DNA of 11,566 nucleotides from Candidatus Margulisiibacteriota bacterium (GTDB lineage: Bacteria > Margulisbacteria > Termititenacia > Termititenacales > Termititenacaceae): NCBI GenBank assembly GCA_031279305.1, contig JAITIS010000101.1, positions 1-11,566 on the forward strand, given 5' to 3'. The notes below the pieces were generated by a model. It made no database searches and was not told where the DNA came from. It saw only the letters and a list, made by a program, of their open reading frames with translations. Position 1 is the first letter of the stretch, and each line of letters opens with the position of its first letter. Positions 1 to 6,400 of the stretch are shown here, in pieces. Position numbers and translations under genes: made by a program.

Positions 1-682
1 CACCGTGCACTTCCAGATAGTTGTCCGTAAGCAGCGTGCCGATTTTCCTGCCCTGCCCTACCATAATGCCGACAACGTCGGTCAGATAATATTCCCGCTG
101 TTCATTCTGGTTTTTTATCTGTTTTAAGGCCGCGAATAATTCCGCGGTATTAAAACAATAAATACCGCTGTTGATTTCCTGTATCCGGCGCTCCTCCGCC
201 GAGGCATCGCGGTATTCCACGATGCGCTTCACATAGCCGCCGGCGCCGCGCACAATGCGCCCGTAATGTTTGGGGTCGTCGAGTTTCACCGTGAGAATTA
301 CGCCATCCAGCTTTTCGTTTAAGCATTTGTCGCGCAGGGAGCTGACCGTGGCGGCCTTGAGCAGGGGGACATCGCCGCAGAGGATCAGGGTCAGGCCGTC
401 ATAATTTTTAAGCATTGGCTCAACGGTCAGCACGGCGTGGCCGGTGCCCAGCTGCTCTTTTTGCTCCACATATATGACATCAAACCCGCGCGTGGCCGCG
501 CGGACTTTTTCCGCTTGATGTCCGATGACCAGATATATTTCATCGGGCCGCGCCTGCCGCACTGTATCCAGCACACGGCAGACCAGTGGCTGACCTTTGA
601 TTTCGTGCAGTACTTTGGCCAGATCGGATTGCATTCGGGTGCCCTTGCCCGCCGCGAGCACGATAAGTTTAGTGCTGGACAT
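1..682 (-). CDS. glmU: Bifunctional GlmU, N-terminal uridylyltransferase part (cut by the left edge)
   Basis: GlmU makes UDP-N-acetylglucosamine in the cytoplasm: the C-terminal half acetylates glucosamine-1-phosphate and the N-terminal half attaches UMP. Only the first 227 residues are in the window. Visible in them are the nucleotide-binding loop LAAGKGTRM (9-17), a lysine in the AKVLH segment, EQLGTGHAV (76-84), the metal-binding GDVPLL (103-108), YGRIVR (140-145), EINSGIYCF (169-177) and EYYLTD (197-202), all typical of the GlmU pyrophosphorylase domain. The reading frame is open at the edge, just where the linker to the left-handed beta-helix acetyltransferase domain should start, so a full bifunctional protein is likely but not shown. 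The ATG at 682 has a good ribosome site (AAAGGAG) overlapping the stop codon of proB, 9 bases upstream, so the two genes are probably co-transcribed. The conserved EINSGIY form and the GTGHAV loop favour GlmU over other nucleotidyltransferases. Confidence 0.93.
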   Translation of the reverse strand, partial: MSSTKLIVLAAGKGTRMQSDLAKVLHEIKGQPLVCRVLDTVRQARPDEIYLVIGHQAEKVRAATRGFDVIYVEQKEQLGTGHAVLTVEPMLKNYDGLTLILCGDVPLLKAATVSSLRDKCLNEKLDGVILTVKLDDPKHYGRIVRGAGGYVKRIVEYRDASAEERRIQEINSGIYCFNTAELFAALKQIKNQNEQREYYLTDVVGIMVGQGRKIGTLLTDNYLEVHG

Positions 683-691
683 AAAACTCCT

Positions 692-1456
692 TTACGCCTT
701 AAACCAAGTGCACGCCGCCGCGTGTCTCAGCGCGTCAACTAAAATATTTTTGCGGAAGCCGTTGACCAGATAAGTTTCCACGCCGGCCTCTGTGGCCAGT
801 TTGGCGGCCTGCACTTTGGAAAACATCCCGCCGGTGCCTTTGTGCGAGCCGGCGCCGCCGGCCATTTTGACAATCTCCGGCGTGATTTTGTCCACCACGC
901 GCAGGAGCCGTGCCTGAGGATTTTTTCCCGGATCGCTGTCATACAGTCCGTCTATGTCTGTCATTATCAGCAGTTTAGACGCGCTAAGCAGCGCGGCCAC
1001 CCGCGCCGAGAGCAGGTCATTGTCGCCAAATTTTATTTCATCAACGACCACCGAATCGTTTTCATTTAAGATCGGTATCACGCGCATTTTTAGCAGCTGA
1101 TCAATCGTGTTTTGCAGATTGGCGGCGCGTTCTTTGTTGGAGACGGCAAAAGCGGTCAAGAGCACCTGCCCCACCGGCGCCGGCCGCAAAAATCTGGTGT
1201 AATAATTCATCAGCAGGGACTGGCCGACCGCGGCCGCGGCCTGTTTCTGGGGAATAGTTCTTTGCTGGTGATCGAGTTTGAGGCGTTCCGTTCCGCAGGC
1301 GATGGCGCCGGAAGACACCAGCAGCACGCGCTTGCCCGCGCGGTAAAATTTTTTTACCTGTCCGGCAATGCGCCGAAAACTTTTTTTATCCAGCCGGCCT
1401 GAGAGATCAGTCAGAACATTTGAGCCGATTTTGATGACGATAAGCTCCCCTTGCAT
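692..1456 (-). CDS. proB: Glutamate 5-kinase, short form without PUA domain
   Basis: Phosphorylates glutamate with ATP, the first step of proline synthesis. The 254-residue protein is a single amino-acid-kinase domain: IVIKIGSNVLTD (6-17), VSSGAIACG (47-55), GQSLLMNYY (78-86), NENDSV (131-136), FGDNDLLSA (143-151), LIMTDIDGLYDSDP (163-176) and the KGTGGMFSKVQAAK segment (206-219) are the usual glutamate-kinase motifs. Enterobacterial ProB is about 367 residues because of a C-terminal PUA domain; here the protein stops right after the kinase fold, as in other short forms. The ATG at 1456 is the only common start that fits the first beta-strand; no ribosome site precedes it (the GGGGAG run lies just inside the gene). 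The partner proA is not in the window. glmU follows 9 bases downstream. The 38 bp upstream gap is shared with the divergent queF. Confidence 0.94.
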   Translation of the reverse strand: MQGELIVIKIGSNVLTDLSGRLDKKSFRRIAGQVKKFYRAGKRVLLVSSGAIACGTERLKLDHQQRTIPQKQAAAAVGQSLLMNYYTRFLRPAPVGQVLLTAFAVSNKERAANLQNTIDQLLKMRVIPILNENDSVVVDEIKFGDNDLLSARVAALLSASKLLIMTDIDGLYDSDPGKNPQARLLRVVDKITPEIVKMAGGAGSHKGTGGMFSKVQAAKLATEAGVETYLVNGFRKNILVDALRHAAACTWFKA

Positions 1457-1476
1457 ATAGCAAATGTTCGCATATC

Positions 1477-1485
1477 TGCTAAAAT
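1477..1485 (+). promoter_or_regulatory. Extended -10 promoter element of queF
   Basis: The sequence TGCTAAAAT is an extended -10 (TG, one base, then TAAAAT, five of six matches to TATAAT). No convincing -35 is seen at the usual spacing. Transcription would begin about 1491-1493, at most a few bases before the queF ATG at 1495, so the message would be nearly leaderless. This fits the absence of any purine-rich ribosome site. Inferred from sequence only. Confidence 0.5.
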
Positions 1486-1494
1486 ATTACAATT

Positions 1495-1899
1495 ATGGCC
1501 GCCGCTGAAAACTCCAAATTGTCGCTTAAATCGCCGCGGGAAATCCAGCCGGAGGCGCTGGAAACTTTTCCCTATATCCTGCCGGGATTAAAAACTGGCT
1601 CAATCCCCGGCCAGCTCATTGCCTACACGACCAGAGAATTTTCCGCGGTATGTCCTTTTTCCGGACTGCCGGATATAGCGACAGTCACTATTGAATATGT
1701 GCCGGATAAAAAAGTTATCGAATTAAAATCGCTCAAATATTATTTTCTGTCCTACCGCGAAGTCGGCATCTATCAGGAGCACGCCACGCAGAAAATTTTT
1801 GCCGACCTGCACAAAGCGCTAAAACCCCGGAAATTAAAAGTAACCACCGTGTACAATACGCGCGGCGGCATCGACACGACCTGCGTGATCCGCAAATAA
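1495..1899 (+). CDS. queF: NADPH-dependent 7-cyano-7-deazaguanine reductase (type I QueF)
   Basis: Reduces the nitrile preQ0 to the amine preQ1 with NADPH, in the pathway to queuosine at the wobble position of certain tRNAs. The 134-residue length matches the single-domain (YkvM-like) form rather than the roughly 280-residue two-domain E. coli enzyme. The nucleophilic cysteine sits in EFSAVCPFSGLPD (Cys53, with the acid Asp60), the QueF signature ELKSLKYYF is at 76-84, and YQEH (93-96) carries the expected Glu and His. GTP cyclohydrolase relatives lack the ELKSLK motif, which makes the assignment firm. The ATG at 1495 has no ribosome site, and the likely promoter would give a nearly leaderless transcript. 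The gene ends 4 bases from the stop of the convergent fabF-like gene; both stop codons lie within the palindrome TAAACGTTTA. No other queuosine genes are nearby. Confidence 0.95.
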   Translation: MAAAENSKLSLKSPREIQPEALETFPYILPGLKTGSIPGQLIAYTTREFSAVCPFSGLPDIATVTIEYVPDKKVIELKSLKYYFLSYREVGIYQEHATQKIFADLHKALKPRKLKVTTVYNTRGGIDTTCVIRK

Positions 1900-1903
1900 A
1901 CGT

Positions 1904-3148
1904 TTAAGCATATTTTTTAGCAATCAGCGCGGCATTGTTGCCGCCGAGTCCCATCGAGTCGATCAAAATATAATTCAAAATCATCTCGCGGGCTTTGTCC
2001 GGCACATAGTCCAGATCGCATTCAGGATCGGGCGTTTTTAGATTGAGCGTCGGAATAACAGTCTGCCGGTCTAACATTAGCGCCGAGGCGATGAGCTGAA
2101 AAGCGGTCGACGCGCCGAAAGGCATGCCCATCGCGGATTTGATCGTGCTGACCGGAATATTTTTGGCGCGCTCGCCTAACAGCAGTTTTAGCGCGCGGGT
2201 TTCTTTGAGATCGGCGGACACAGAGCCGGAGCCGTGCGAACAAATGTAATCCAGTTCGTAGGGCGTGATGCCCGCGTCCCGGACCGCCGCTTCCATAGCG
2301 CGCGCCATACCGGCGCCGGATGTCTCCATTTTGTAGGAATCATAGGCATCCGCCGAGGAGCCAAAGCCAAGCAGTTCGCCGTAAATATACGCCTTGCGCT
2401 GCAGAGCGTGCTCCAGCTCTTCGAGCACCAGCACCCCGGCGCCTTCTGCCAGCAAAAAACCGTCGCGGTTTAAGTCGTAGGGAGTTATAGCTTTTTCCGG
2501 CGCGGCGTTTTTGGTCGACAGCTGTTTTGTGCCGTCAAAACTAGCGAACACCACATCGGTAAAAGGCGTTTCAGCGCCGCCGGCCAACATCACATCCGCC
2601 CGTCCGCCGCGAATAGCGTCCAGAGCCAGACCGATAGCATTAGCCGAAGCGGAACAGCCGGTGGACAGTGAATAATTGAGGCCGCCCAGACCGTAGTAAA
2701 TCGAAATTTCCGCCGCCGCCGCGTGCGAAAAAGTCGCGTTAGCGCAAAAAGGATTTATCTTAGCCAGACCTTTTTCCAGCAAAATCTGTTTTTGCTCCTC
2801 GACAGCTTCCAGACCGCCAACGCCGGTGCCCATCACCACGCCGATACGCGGGCTGTTTTGCGGCGTGATGATCAGGTGAGCATCGGCGACAGCCAATCCG
2901 GCGGCCACTACGGCCATTTGGGTAAAACGGGAAAAACGCCGCGCCTGTTTGACCTCCAGATACGGCAGGGAATTAAAATCGGGAATATTGCCGCCGATAC
3001 GCGTCCTAAATCCCAGCGGAGAATTGGCAATTTCTGGAATTACCCTGATGCCGGAAATACCTTTGACCAGACAGCGCCAGAAAGTTTCACGTTCTTTGCC
3101 GATAGGAGAAACAGGCCCCAGACCTGTAATTACCGCTCTTTTTTGCAT
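1904..3148 (-). CDS. FabF-like beta-ketoacyl-ACP synthase lacking the second catalytic His
   Basis: The fold and length (414 residues) are those of ketoacyl-ACP synthase II, which condenses malonyl-ACP with an acyl-ACP in fatty acid elongation. Visible are the N-terminal VITGLGPVSPIG (6-17), GVVMGTGVGG (103-112), the nucleophile in LSTGCSASANAIG (Cys165), VMLAGGAET (186-194), PYDLNRDGFLLAEGAGVLVLEE (223-244) and GLGGNNA near the end. Two motifs deviate. The first catalytic-His motif, normally NAHGTST, reads CSHGSGS with His305 kept. The second, normally KSMTGHLLGA, reads KSAMGMPFGA, so Met342 replaces the His that takes part in malonyl decarboxylation, while Lys337 is kept. It may thus be a specialised or non-elongating ketosynthase, not necessarily the housekeeping FabF. 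The ATG at 3148 follows AAGG with about 7 bases spacing and a promoter some 20 bases upstream. It appears to be transcribed alone. Confidence 0.88.
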   Translation of the reverse strand: MQKRAVITGLGPVSPIGKERETFWRCLVKGISGIRVIPEIANSPLGFRTRIGGNIPDFNSLPYLEVKQARRFSRFTQMAVVAAGLAVADAHLIITPQNSPRIGVVMGTGVGGLEAVEEQKQILLEKGLAKINPFCANATFSHAAAAEISIYYGLGGLNYSLSTGCSASANAIGLALDAIRGGRADVMLAGGAETPFTDVVFASFDGTKQLSTKNAAPEKAITPYDLNRDGFLLAEGAGVLVLEELEHALQRKAYIYGELLGFGSSADAYDSYKMETSGAGMARAMEAAVRDAGITPYELDYICSHGSGSVSADLKETRALKLLLGERAKNIPVSTIKSAMGMPFGASTAFQLIASALMLDRQTVIPTLNLKTPDPECDLDYVPDKAREMILNYILIDSMGLGGNNAALIAKKYA

Positions 3149-3167
3149 AACCAGCCTTGCTTTATAA

Positions 3168-3176
3168 AATATAGCA
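3168..3176 (-). promoter_or_regulatory. Extended -10 promoter element of the fabF-like gene
   Basis: On the minus strand the motif TGCTATATT is an extended -10 with five of six matches to TATAAT. The predicted transcript start near 3161 leaves a leader of roughly a dozen bases with an AAGG ribosome site. The -35 position (CTGTCT) is poor. It lies back to back with the parA promoter in the same 96 bp gap. Confidence 0.5.
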
Positions 3177-3182
3177 TTTTTC

Positions 3183-3212
3183 TTGCATTCAGACAGCCAA
3201 ATATGTCATAAT
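3183..3212 (+). promoter_or_regulatory. Sigma-70-type promoter of parA
   Basis: A -35 TTGCAT (3183-3188) is followed after 18 bases by a -10 CATAAT (3207-3212) preceded by TG at the extended position. Transcription would begin near 3219, leaving a leader of about 25 bases that contains a G-rich stretch (GCGGGGGG, 3227-3235) as the only candidate ribosome site. It diverges from the promoter of the fabF-like gene. Confidence 0.5.
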
Positions 3213-3244
3213 GATCTCGTAAGTTTGCGGGGGGTATTGCAAAT

Positions 3245-4174
3245 ATGGAGATTATCGCTTTAGCCAATCACAAAGGCGGCTGCGGCAAAACGACTACCGC
3301 GATAAATTTAGCCTATCGCCTGAGCCGTCTCAAACAAAAGGTCTTGCTCATCGATCTCGATCCGCAGGGACACAGTTCGCTGGGGCTAAACATCAATCCT
3401 GACCGTGTCGATTTGTCCTGCTATGATTTTTTACAAAAAAAACCTTTTGCGGAAGTGGTTATCAAAATTATGCCCGGTCTGGACTTGATCCCCGGCGCGA
3501 TGAAAACAGCGTTTATCGAACAAATACTGGCCGGCAAAAATCGCCGCGAGTACAGATTAAAAGATGTCCTTAAAAAAGTTAGCGGCTATGATTACGCGCT
3601 GATCGACTCCCCGCCCAGTCTGGGGCTGCTGACGATTAACGCCCTGCTGGCCGCGCGCAAAGTATTGGTGCCGCTGGAGCCCGGCAATTACGCCCTGCAC
3701 GGCCTGCAAAAACTGGAGGACACGCTCAAAATGCTCCAGAATAAGGCCGGGCACAAATTAGAGGCGCGCTATATAGTCACGATGTTTCGCCCAACTAAAT
3801 TTTGCGAGGATTTTTTGCACACGCTCAAGCCTTTTTTCCGCGGCAGCCTGCTTAAAACCAAAGTTAATTTTTCCGAGCTGTACAAAGACGCCGCGCTGGT
3901 AGGCCTGCCAGCCGGAGCTTATGATGAAAAACAGCCGGACGAGTACGCTAATCTGGCGGTCGAAGTCAAAGCTTGGGCGGAAGGCAAAGATCCCGTGTTC
4001 ATCTCCAGCCTACCCTCGCCGGTTAAGCTCGACATTAACAGCAATTCCGAGATGATCCAGATGCTGCGTGGCACAGAGGATGGCTACGAATACCGCTACG
4101 TCATCGACACGCAGGGCAATATCACCACCCTGCGCTCCAAAAAATTAAATCTGGTGAATTTGAAATTTAATTAA
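3245..4174 (+). CDS. Orphan ParA/Soj-family ATPase with C-terminal extension
   Basis: A deviant Walker-A P-loop ATPase of the ParA/Soj/MinD superfamily, which dimerise on ATP and position DNA or protein cargo in the cell. The deviant Walker A is HKGGCGKTT (9-17, signature Lys10 and Lys15), Walker A' is LIDLDPQG (35-42), and Walker B with its switch is YALIDSPPSLGLLTINALLAA (117-137); LVPLEP (141-146) follows as in Soj. The Soj-like core ends near residue 248. About 60 more residues follow, with no motif I recognise, rich in Asn, Tyr and Lys near the end. No parB or parS-like repeat lies beside it, unlike in parAB operons, so its cargo is unknown; chromosome segregation is possible but not shown. 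The ATG at 3245 opens the conserved first strand. Its 3' end overlaps the stop of the convergent rph by four bases (TTAA). Confidence 0.88.
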   Translation: MEIIALANHKGGCGKTTTAINLAYRLSRLKQKVLLIDLDPQGHSSLGLNINPDRVDLSCYDFLQKKPFAEVVIKIMPGLDLIPGAMKTAFIEQILAGKNRREYRLKDVLKKVSGYDYALIDSPPSLGLLTINALLAARKVLVPLEPGNYALHGLQKLEDTLKMLQNKAGHKLEARYIVTMFRPTKFCEDFLHTLKPFFRGSLLKTKVNFSELYKDAALVGLPAGAYDEKQPDEYANLAVEVKAWAEGKDPVFISSLPSPVKLDINSNSEMIQMLRGTEDGYEYRYVIDTQGNITTLRSKKLNLVNLKFN

Positions 4175-4881
4175 GAATATAAAACTCTTTTTTGCAGGGC
4201 CGAAAGATCCTGATTGCCTTTCTCCGCCAAATCCAATAATTGTCCCAATTGTTCCCGGCTAAAAGTGCTGTGTTCGCCGGTGCCCTGTATTTCCACCAGA
4301 CGCCCGGAGCCGGTCATAATGACGTTCATATCCACTTCCGCGGCGCTGTCTTCCAGATACATCAGGTCCAGCCGCGGCTCACCTTCTACTATCCCGGCGG
4401 AAACAGCCGCCACGCTGTCAATGATCGGATCGGTCGGTATTTTACCCTCAGCCAGCAGTTTATTGACCGCCAGCCGCAGGGCGACAAAAGCTCCGGTGAT
4501 CGAAGCTGTGCGCGTGCCGCCGTCCGCCTGAATAACGTCACAGTCTAACGTGATGGTCAGCTCGCCTAGTTTCTTGAGGTCTATCGCCGCGCGCAAAGCC
4601 CGGCCGATCAGCCGTTGTATCTCCATCGTCCGTCCGCCGACTTTGTAGCGGTCGCGGTTTACGCGCTCCGCCGTGGAGCCGGGCAGCATACTGTACTCAG
4701 CGGTAAGCCAGCCCTGTCCTTGCCCGCGCAGAAAATTTGGCACTTTTTCCTCAACCGAGGCCGTGCAGATAACTCTGGTCTCGCCTACGGCGATCAGCGC
4801 CGAGCCGGATGCGTGCTTGGTGTAATGCAAAATTATCTCCGCCGGACGCATCTCGCCACTGCGGCGTTTATCGGGACGCAC
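4171..4881 (-). CDS. rph: Ribonuclease PH
   Basis: A phosphate-dependent 3'-to-5' exoribonuclease that trims the 3' ends of tRNA precursors and works as a hexamer in the cytoplasm. The 236 residues cover the whole family length. Diagnostic segments are MRPDKRRSGEMRP at the start, FLRGQGQGWLTAEYSMLPGST (50-70), GGRTMEIQRLIGRALRA (82-98), the phosphate-binding GGTRTASITGA (121-131, Arg124) and the metal-binding LEDSAAEVDMN (176-186, Asp178 and Asp184). The start is GTG at 4881 and shares its G with the TAG stop of the upstream coiled-coil gene (TAGTG), with GGGGAAG about 9 bases before it, so translation is coupled. In many bacteria rph is followed by an ITP/XTP pyrophosphatase gene; here it ends the series and meets parA head-on. 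Confidence 0.96.
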   Translation of the reverse strand: MRPDKRRSGEMRPAEIILHYTKHASGSALIAVGETRVICTASVEEKVPNFLRGQGQGWLTAEYSMLPGSTAERVNRDRYKVGGRTMEIQRLIGRALRAAIDLKKLGELTITLDCDVIQADGGTRTASITGAFVALRLAVNKLLAEGKIPTDPIIDSVAAVSAGIVEGEPRLDLMYLEDSAAEVDMNVIMTGSGRLVEIQGTGEHSTFSREQLGQLLDLAEKGNQDLSALQKRVLYS

Positions 4882-5282
4882 TATTTTTCTTCCCCTTGAT
4901 ATTTTTTCAGGCGTTCTTTGCCTGTTTCCAGATTGCGCAACATTTTATTGACCACGATTTGCAGATTGCTCAAAACATTTTTGGCATATTCGTCCGCCGC
5001 CTGCCGCAGATTGCTCGCCTCTTCTTTGGCTTGCCGGATCAGCGCTTCGCCCTCCACGCCAAAAATTTTGGGATCCACTTCGGCTTTTCTGACCCGCGGC
5101 GCGTCTGTCAAAGCAATCGAATTTTTAGCCGCCTGACCGTCTGTCTGCACCACTAGTTTGAGTTTCTCCAGCATTTCCAATATTTTCGCGGATTCAACAA
5201 CCACTTTATCCTTATGCCAAGCCGCTTTAGGGCAATCTTTAACAACCGCAATGATGGCCTCGATCAGGCCGATAGCTTCCAT
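4881..5282 (-). CDS. Small coiled-coil protein of the coaD neighbourhood
   Basis: A 133-residue protein with no catalytic motif. The N-terminal part (about 1-48) is hydrophobic-helical, the middle (50-75) is polar and probably loosely structured, and the C-terminal part (77-130) is a charged helix with heptad-like spacing (GEALIRQAKEEASNLRQAA, then EYAKNVLSNLQIVVNKML). From memory it resembles the roughly 150-residue proteins often labelled 'ATPase' beside coaD in clostridia, which share the shape of an N-terminal helix and a C-terminal ATP-synthase-b or DivIVA-like coiled coil. No P-loop is present, so that label would be misleading. The ATG at 5282 directly follows the coaD stop (TAGATG), with GGGGG as ribosome site, and its own stop overlaps the GTG of rph. 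Tight coupling on both sides suggests stoichiometric production with CoaD and RNase PH. Function unknown. Confidence 0.8.
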   Translation of the reverse strand: MEAIGLIEAIIAVVKDCPKAAWHKDKVVVESAKILEMLEKLKLVVQTDGQAAKNSIALTDAPRVRKAEVDPKIFGVEGEALIRQAKEEASNLRQAADEYAKNVLSNLQIVVNKMLRNLETGKERLKKYQGEEK

Positions 5283-5768
5283 CTATTTACCCCCAAACTT
5301 TTTCTTTAAGGCCGCGGCGGCGGCCGGCGGCGCCAGATGCCCGATTTTACCACGAAAACTGGCAACCTGCCGCACCAAACTGGAAGACAGAAAAGAATAT
5401 TTAGCATCGGTCATCAAAAACACCGTTTCCAGATCGGGATTTAACTGGCGGTTAGTTAAAGTCATTTGAAACTCATAATCAAAATCCGAAACCATACGCA
5501 GGCCGCGAATGATCAGATTGGTGCCGCATTTCTCCGCAAAATTCACCAGCAGACCGTCAAAAGTTTTGATAACTGTATTGGGCAGATGTTTGAGAGAGGC
5601 GCGCAAAAAGGCCAGCCGCTCGGCCACAGGGAAGAGATGTTTTTTTTCATCATTGTTCAAGACCGCCACCACGACACCGCCGAAAATCCGGGAGGCGCGC
5701 TCAATGATATCGATATGGCCGTTGGTGATCGGGTCAAAAGAACCGGGATATATCGCCGTGTTTTTCAA
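5283..5768 (-). CDS. coaD: Phosphopantetheine adenylyltransferase (PPAT)
   Basis: Transfers AMP from ATP to 4'-phosphopantetheine, giving dephospho-CoA and pyrophosphate, the penultimate step of coenzyme A synthesis. The 161 residues match the family. The nucleotidyltransferase signature YPGSFDPITNGHIDI (7-21, His18 of the T/HxGH motif) opens the protein; NNDEKKHLF (38-46), IIRGLRMVSDFDYEFQM (86-102), ETVFLMT (114-120) and YSFLSSSLVRQVA (124-136) follow, all PPAT hallmarks. The start is TTG at 5768, directly after the rsmD stop (TGATTG), with GGAG 6 bases before it; no ATG in frame would keep the signature. The rsmD-coaD pairing is common in bacteria. The tail after residue 145 is alanine- and lysine-rich. 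CoA made here feeds acyl carrier protein, linking loosely to the fab genes in the window. Confidence 0.97.
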   Translation of the reverse strand: MKNTAIYPGSFDPITNGHIDIIERASRIFGGVVVAVLNNDEKKHLFPVAERLAFLRASLKHLPNTVIKTFDGLLVNFAEKCGTNLIIRGLRMVSDFDYEFQMTLTNRQLNPDLETVFLMTDAKYSFLSSSLVRQVASFRGKIGHLAPPAAAAALKKKFGGK

Positions 5769-6299
5769 TCATTGCTCCAAAAAAATAATTTTGGCCGAAC
5801 CGTAAATGCGTTCATCCGCTGCCTTAAATTCCGGCGGCAAAATACACTTGCGGGCTGTCTCCGCGATGAGCAAACCGCCTTTTTTCAGTATACCAAAGCG
5901 GCATACATTCTTCAATGAAACCGCCAGCAGATCTTTTTGGTACGGCGGGTCAAGATAGATAATCTCAAAATTTTCTTTTTTCGCGCCCAATATTTCCAGC
6001 GCGCGATCTGCTTTATTGCGATAAACGCGCGCGTTGGCACAGCCCAATTTTTCTATATTGGCGTAAATATATTTTACATTTTGATCAATAAATACGGCTT
6101 CGGCGGCGCCGCGGCTGAGCGCTTCCAGACCGATGGATCCGGAGCCGGCAAACAAATCCAGAAATTTCGCGTTCACAATCCGCGCGCCGATGATCGAGAA
6201 CAAAGCTTCTTTGAGCAAATCTTTAGTCGGCCTTAAATCCGGGTCATTCCGGGGAAAATCCAAGAGGCGGCGGCGGTACTGGCCGGCGATGATACGCAT
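5769..6299 (-). CDS. rsmD: 16S rRNA (guanine-966-N2)-methyltransferase
   Basis: Methylates N2 of G966 in 16S rRNA of the small ribosomal subunit, using S-adenosylmethionine. The 176-residue protein shows the family start MRIIAGQYRRRLL, the RPTKDLLKEALFSII segment (23-37), the SAM-binding glycine loop LDLFAGSGSIGLEALSRGA (47-65), the acidic end of strand 2 (FIDQN, 70-74) and the catalytic DPPY (117-120) that marks N-methylation of an exocyclic amine. The ATG at 6299 has GGAG with 8 bases spacing. It heads the coupled set rsmD-coaD-coiled coil-rph. Between it and recG lies a 101 bp gap with a long imperfect hairpin, so recG transcription may be modulated before rsmD. RsmD rather than RsmC or RlmG is supported by length and by the gene order next to coaD. 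Confidence 0.95.
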   Translation of the reverse strand: MRIIAGQYRRRLLDFPRNDPDLRPTKDLLKEALFSIIGARIVNAKFLDLFAGSGSIGLEALSRGAAEAVFIDQNVKYIYANIEKLGCANARVYRNKADRALEILGAKKENFEIIYLDPPYQKDLLAVSLKNVCRFGILKKGGLLIAETARKCILPPEFKAADERIYGSAKIIFLEQ

Positions 6300-6327
6300 A
6301 AAATTAACTCCATTTCTCTAACCAAAC

Positions 6328-6384
6328 TAAATATTTTGCCGGAGCGAGTTCAGGGCAGTCAGCTCGCGAAAGCAAAAATATTTA
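6328..6384 (-). other. Imperfect hairpin in the recG-rsmD gap (rsmD leader)
   Basis: The arms TAAATATTTTGC (6328-6339) and GCAAAAATATTTA (6372-6384) are complementary apart from one bulged base. Inside, after a 4-base internal loop on each side, GCGAG (6344-6348) pairs with CTCGC (6363-6367), leaving a loop of 14 bases. There is no U-run after it on either strand, so it is not a standard intrinsic terminator. It could be an RNA processing or stability element between recG and rsmD, or a protein-binding palindrome. The fold is visible in the sequence; the role is inference. Confidence 0.5.
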
Positions 6385-6400
6385 CTTTAACAAAATAATT

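Noticed and set aside
3175..3182. CATTTTTC upstream of the fabF-like gene as a half-site of the fabI palindrome
   Set aside because: Only one imperfect arm is present, with no mirror half; too weak to claim shared regulation.
3227..3236. G-rich run before parA as a G-quadruplex
   Set aside because: A single run of G without the further runs needed for a quadruplex; more simply a rough ribosome site.
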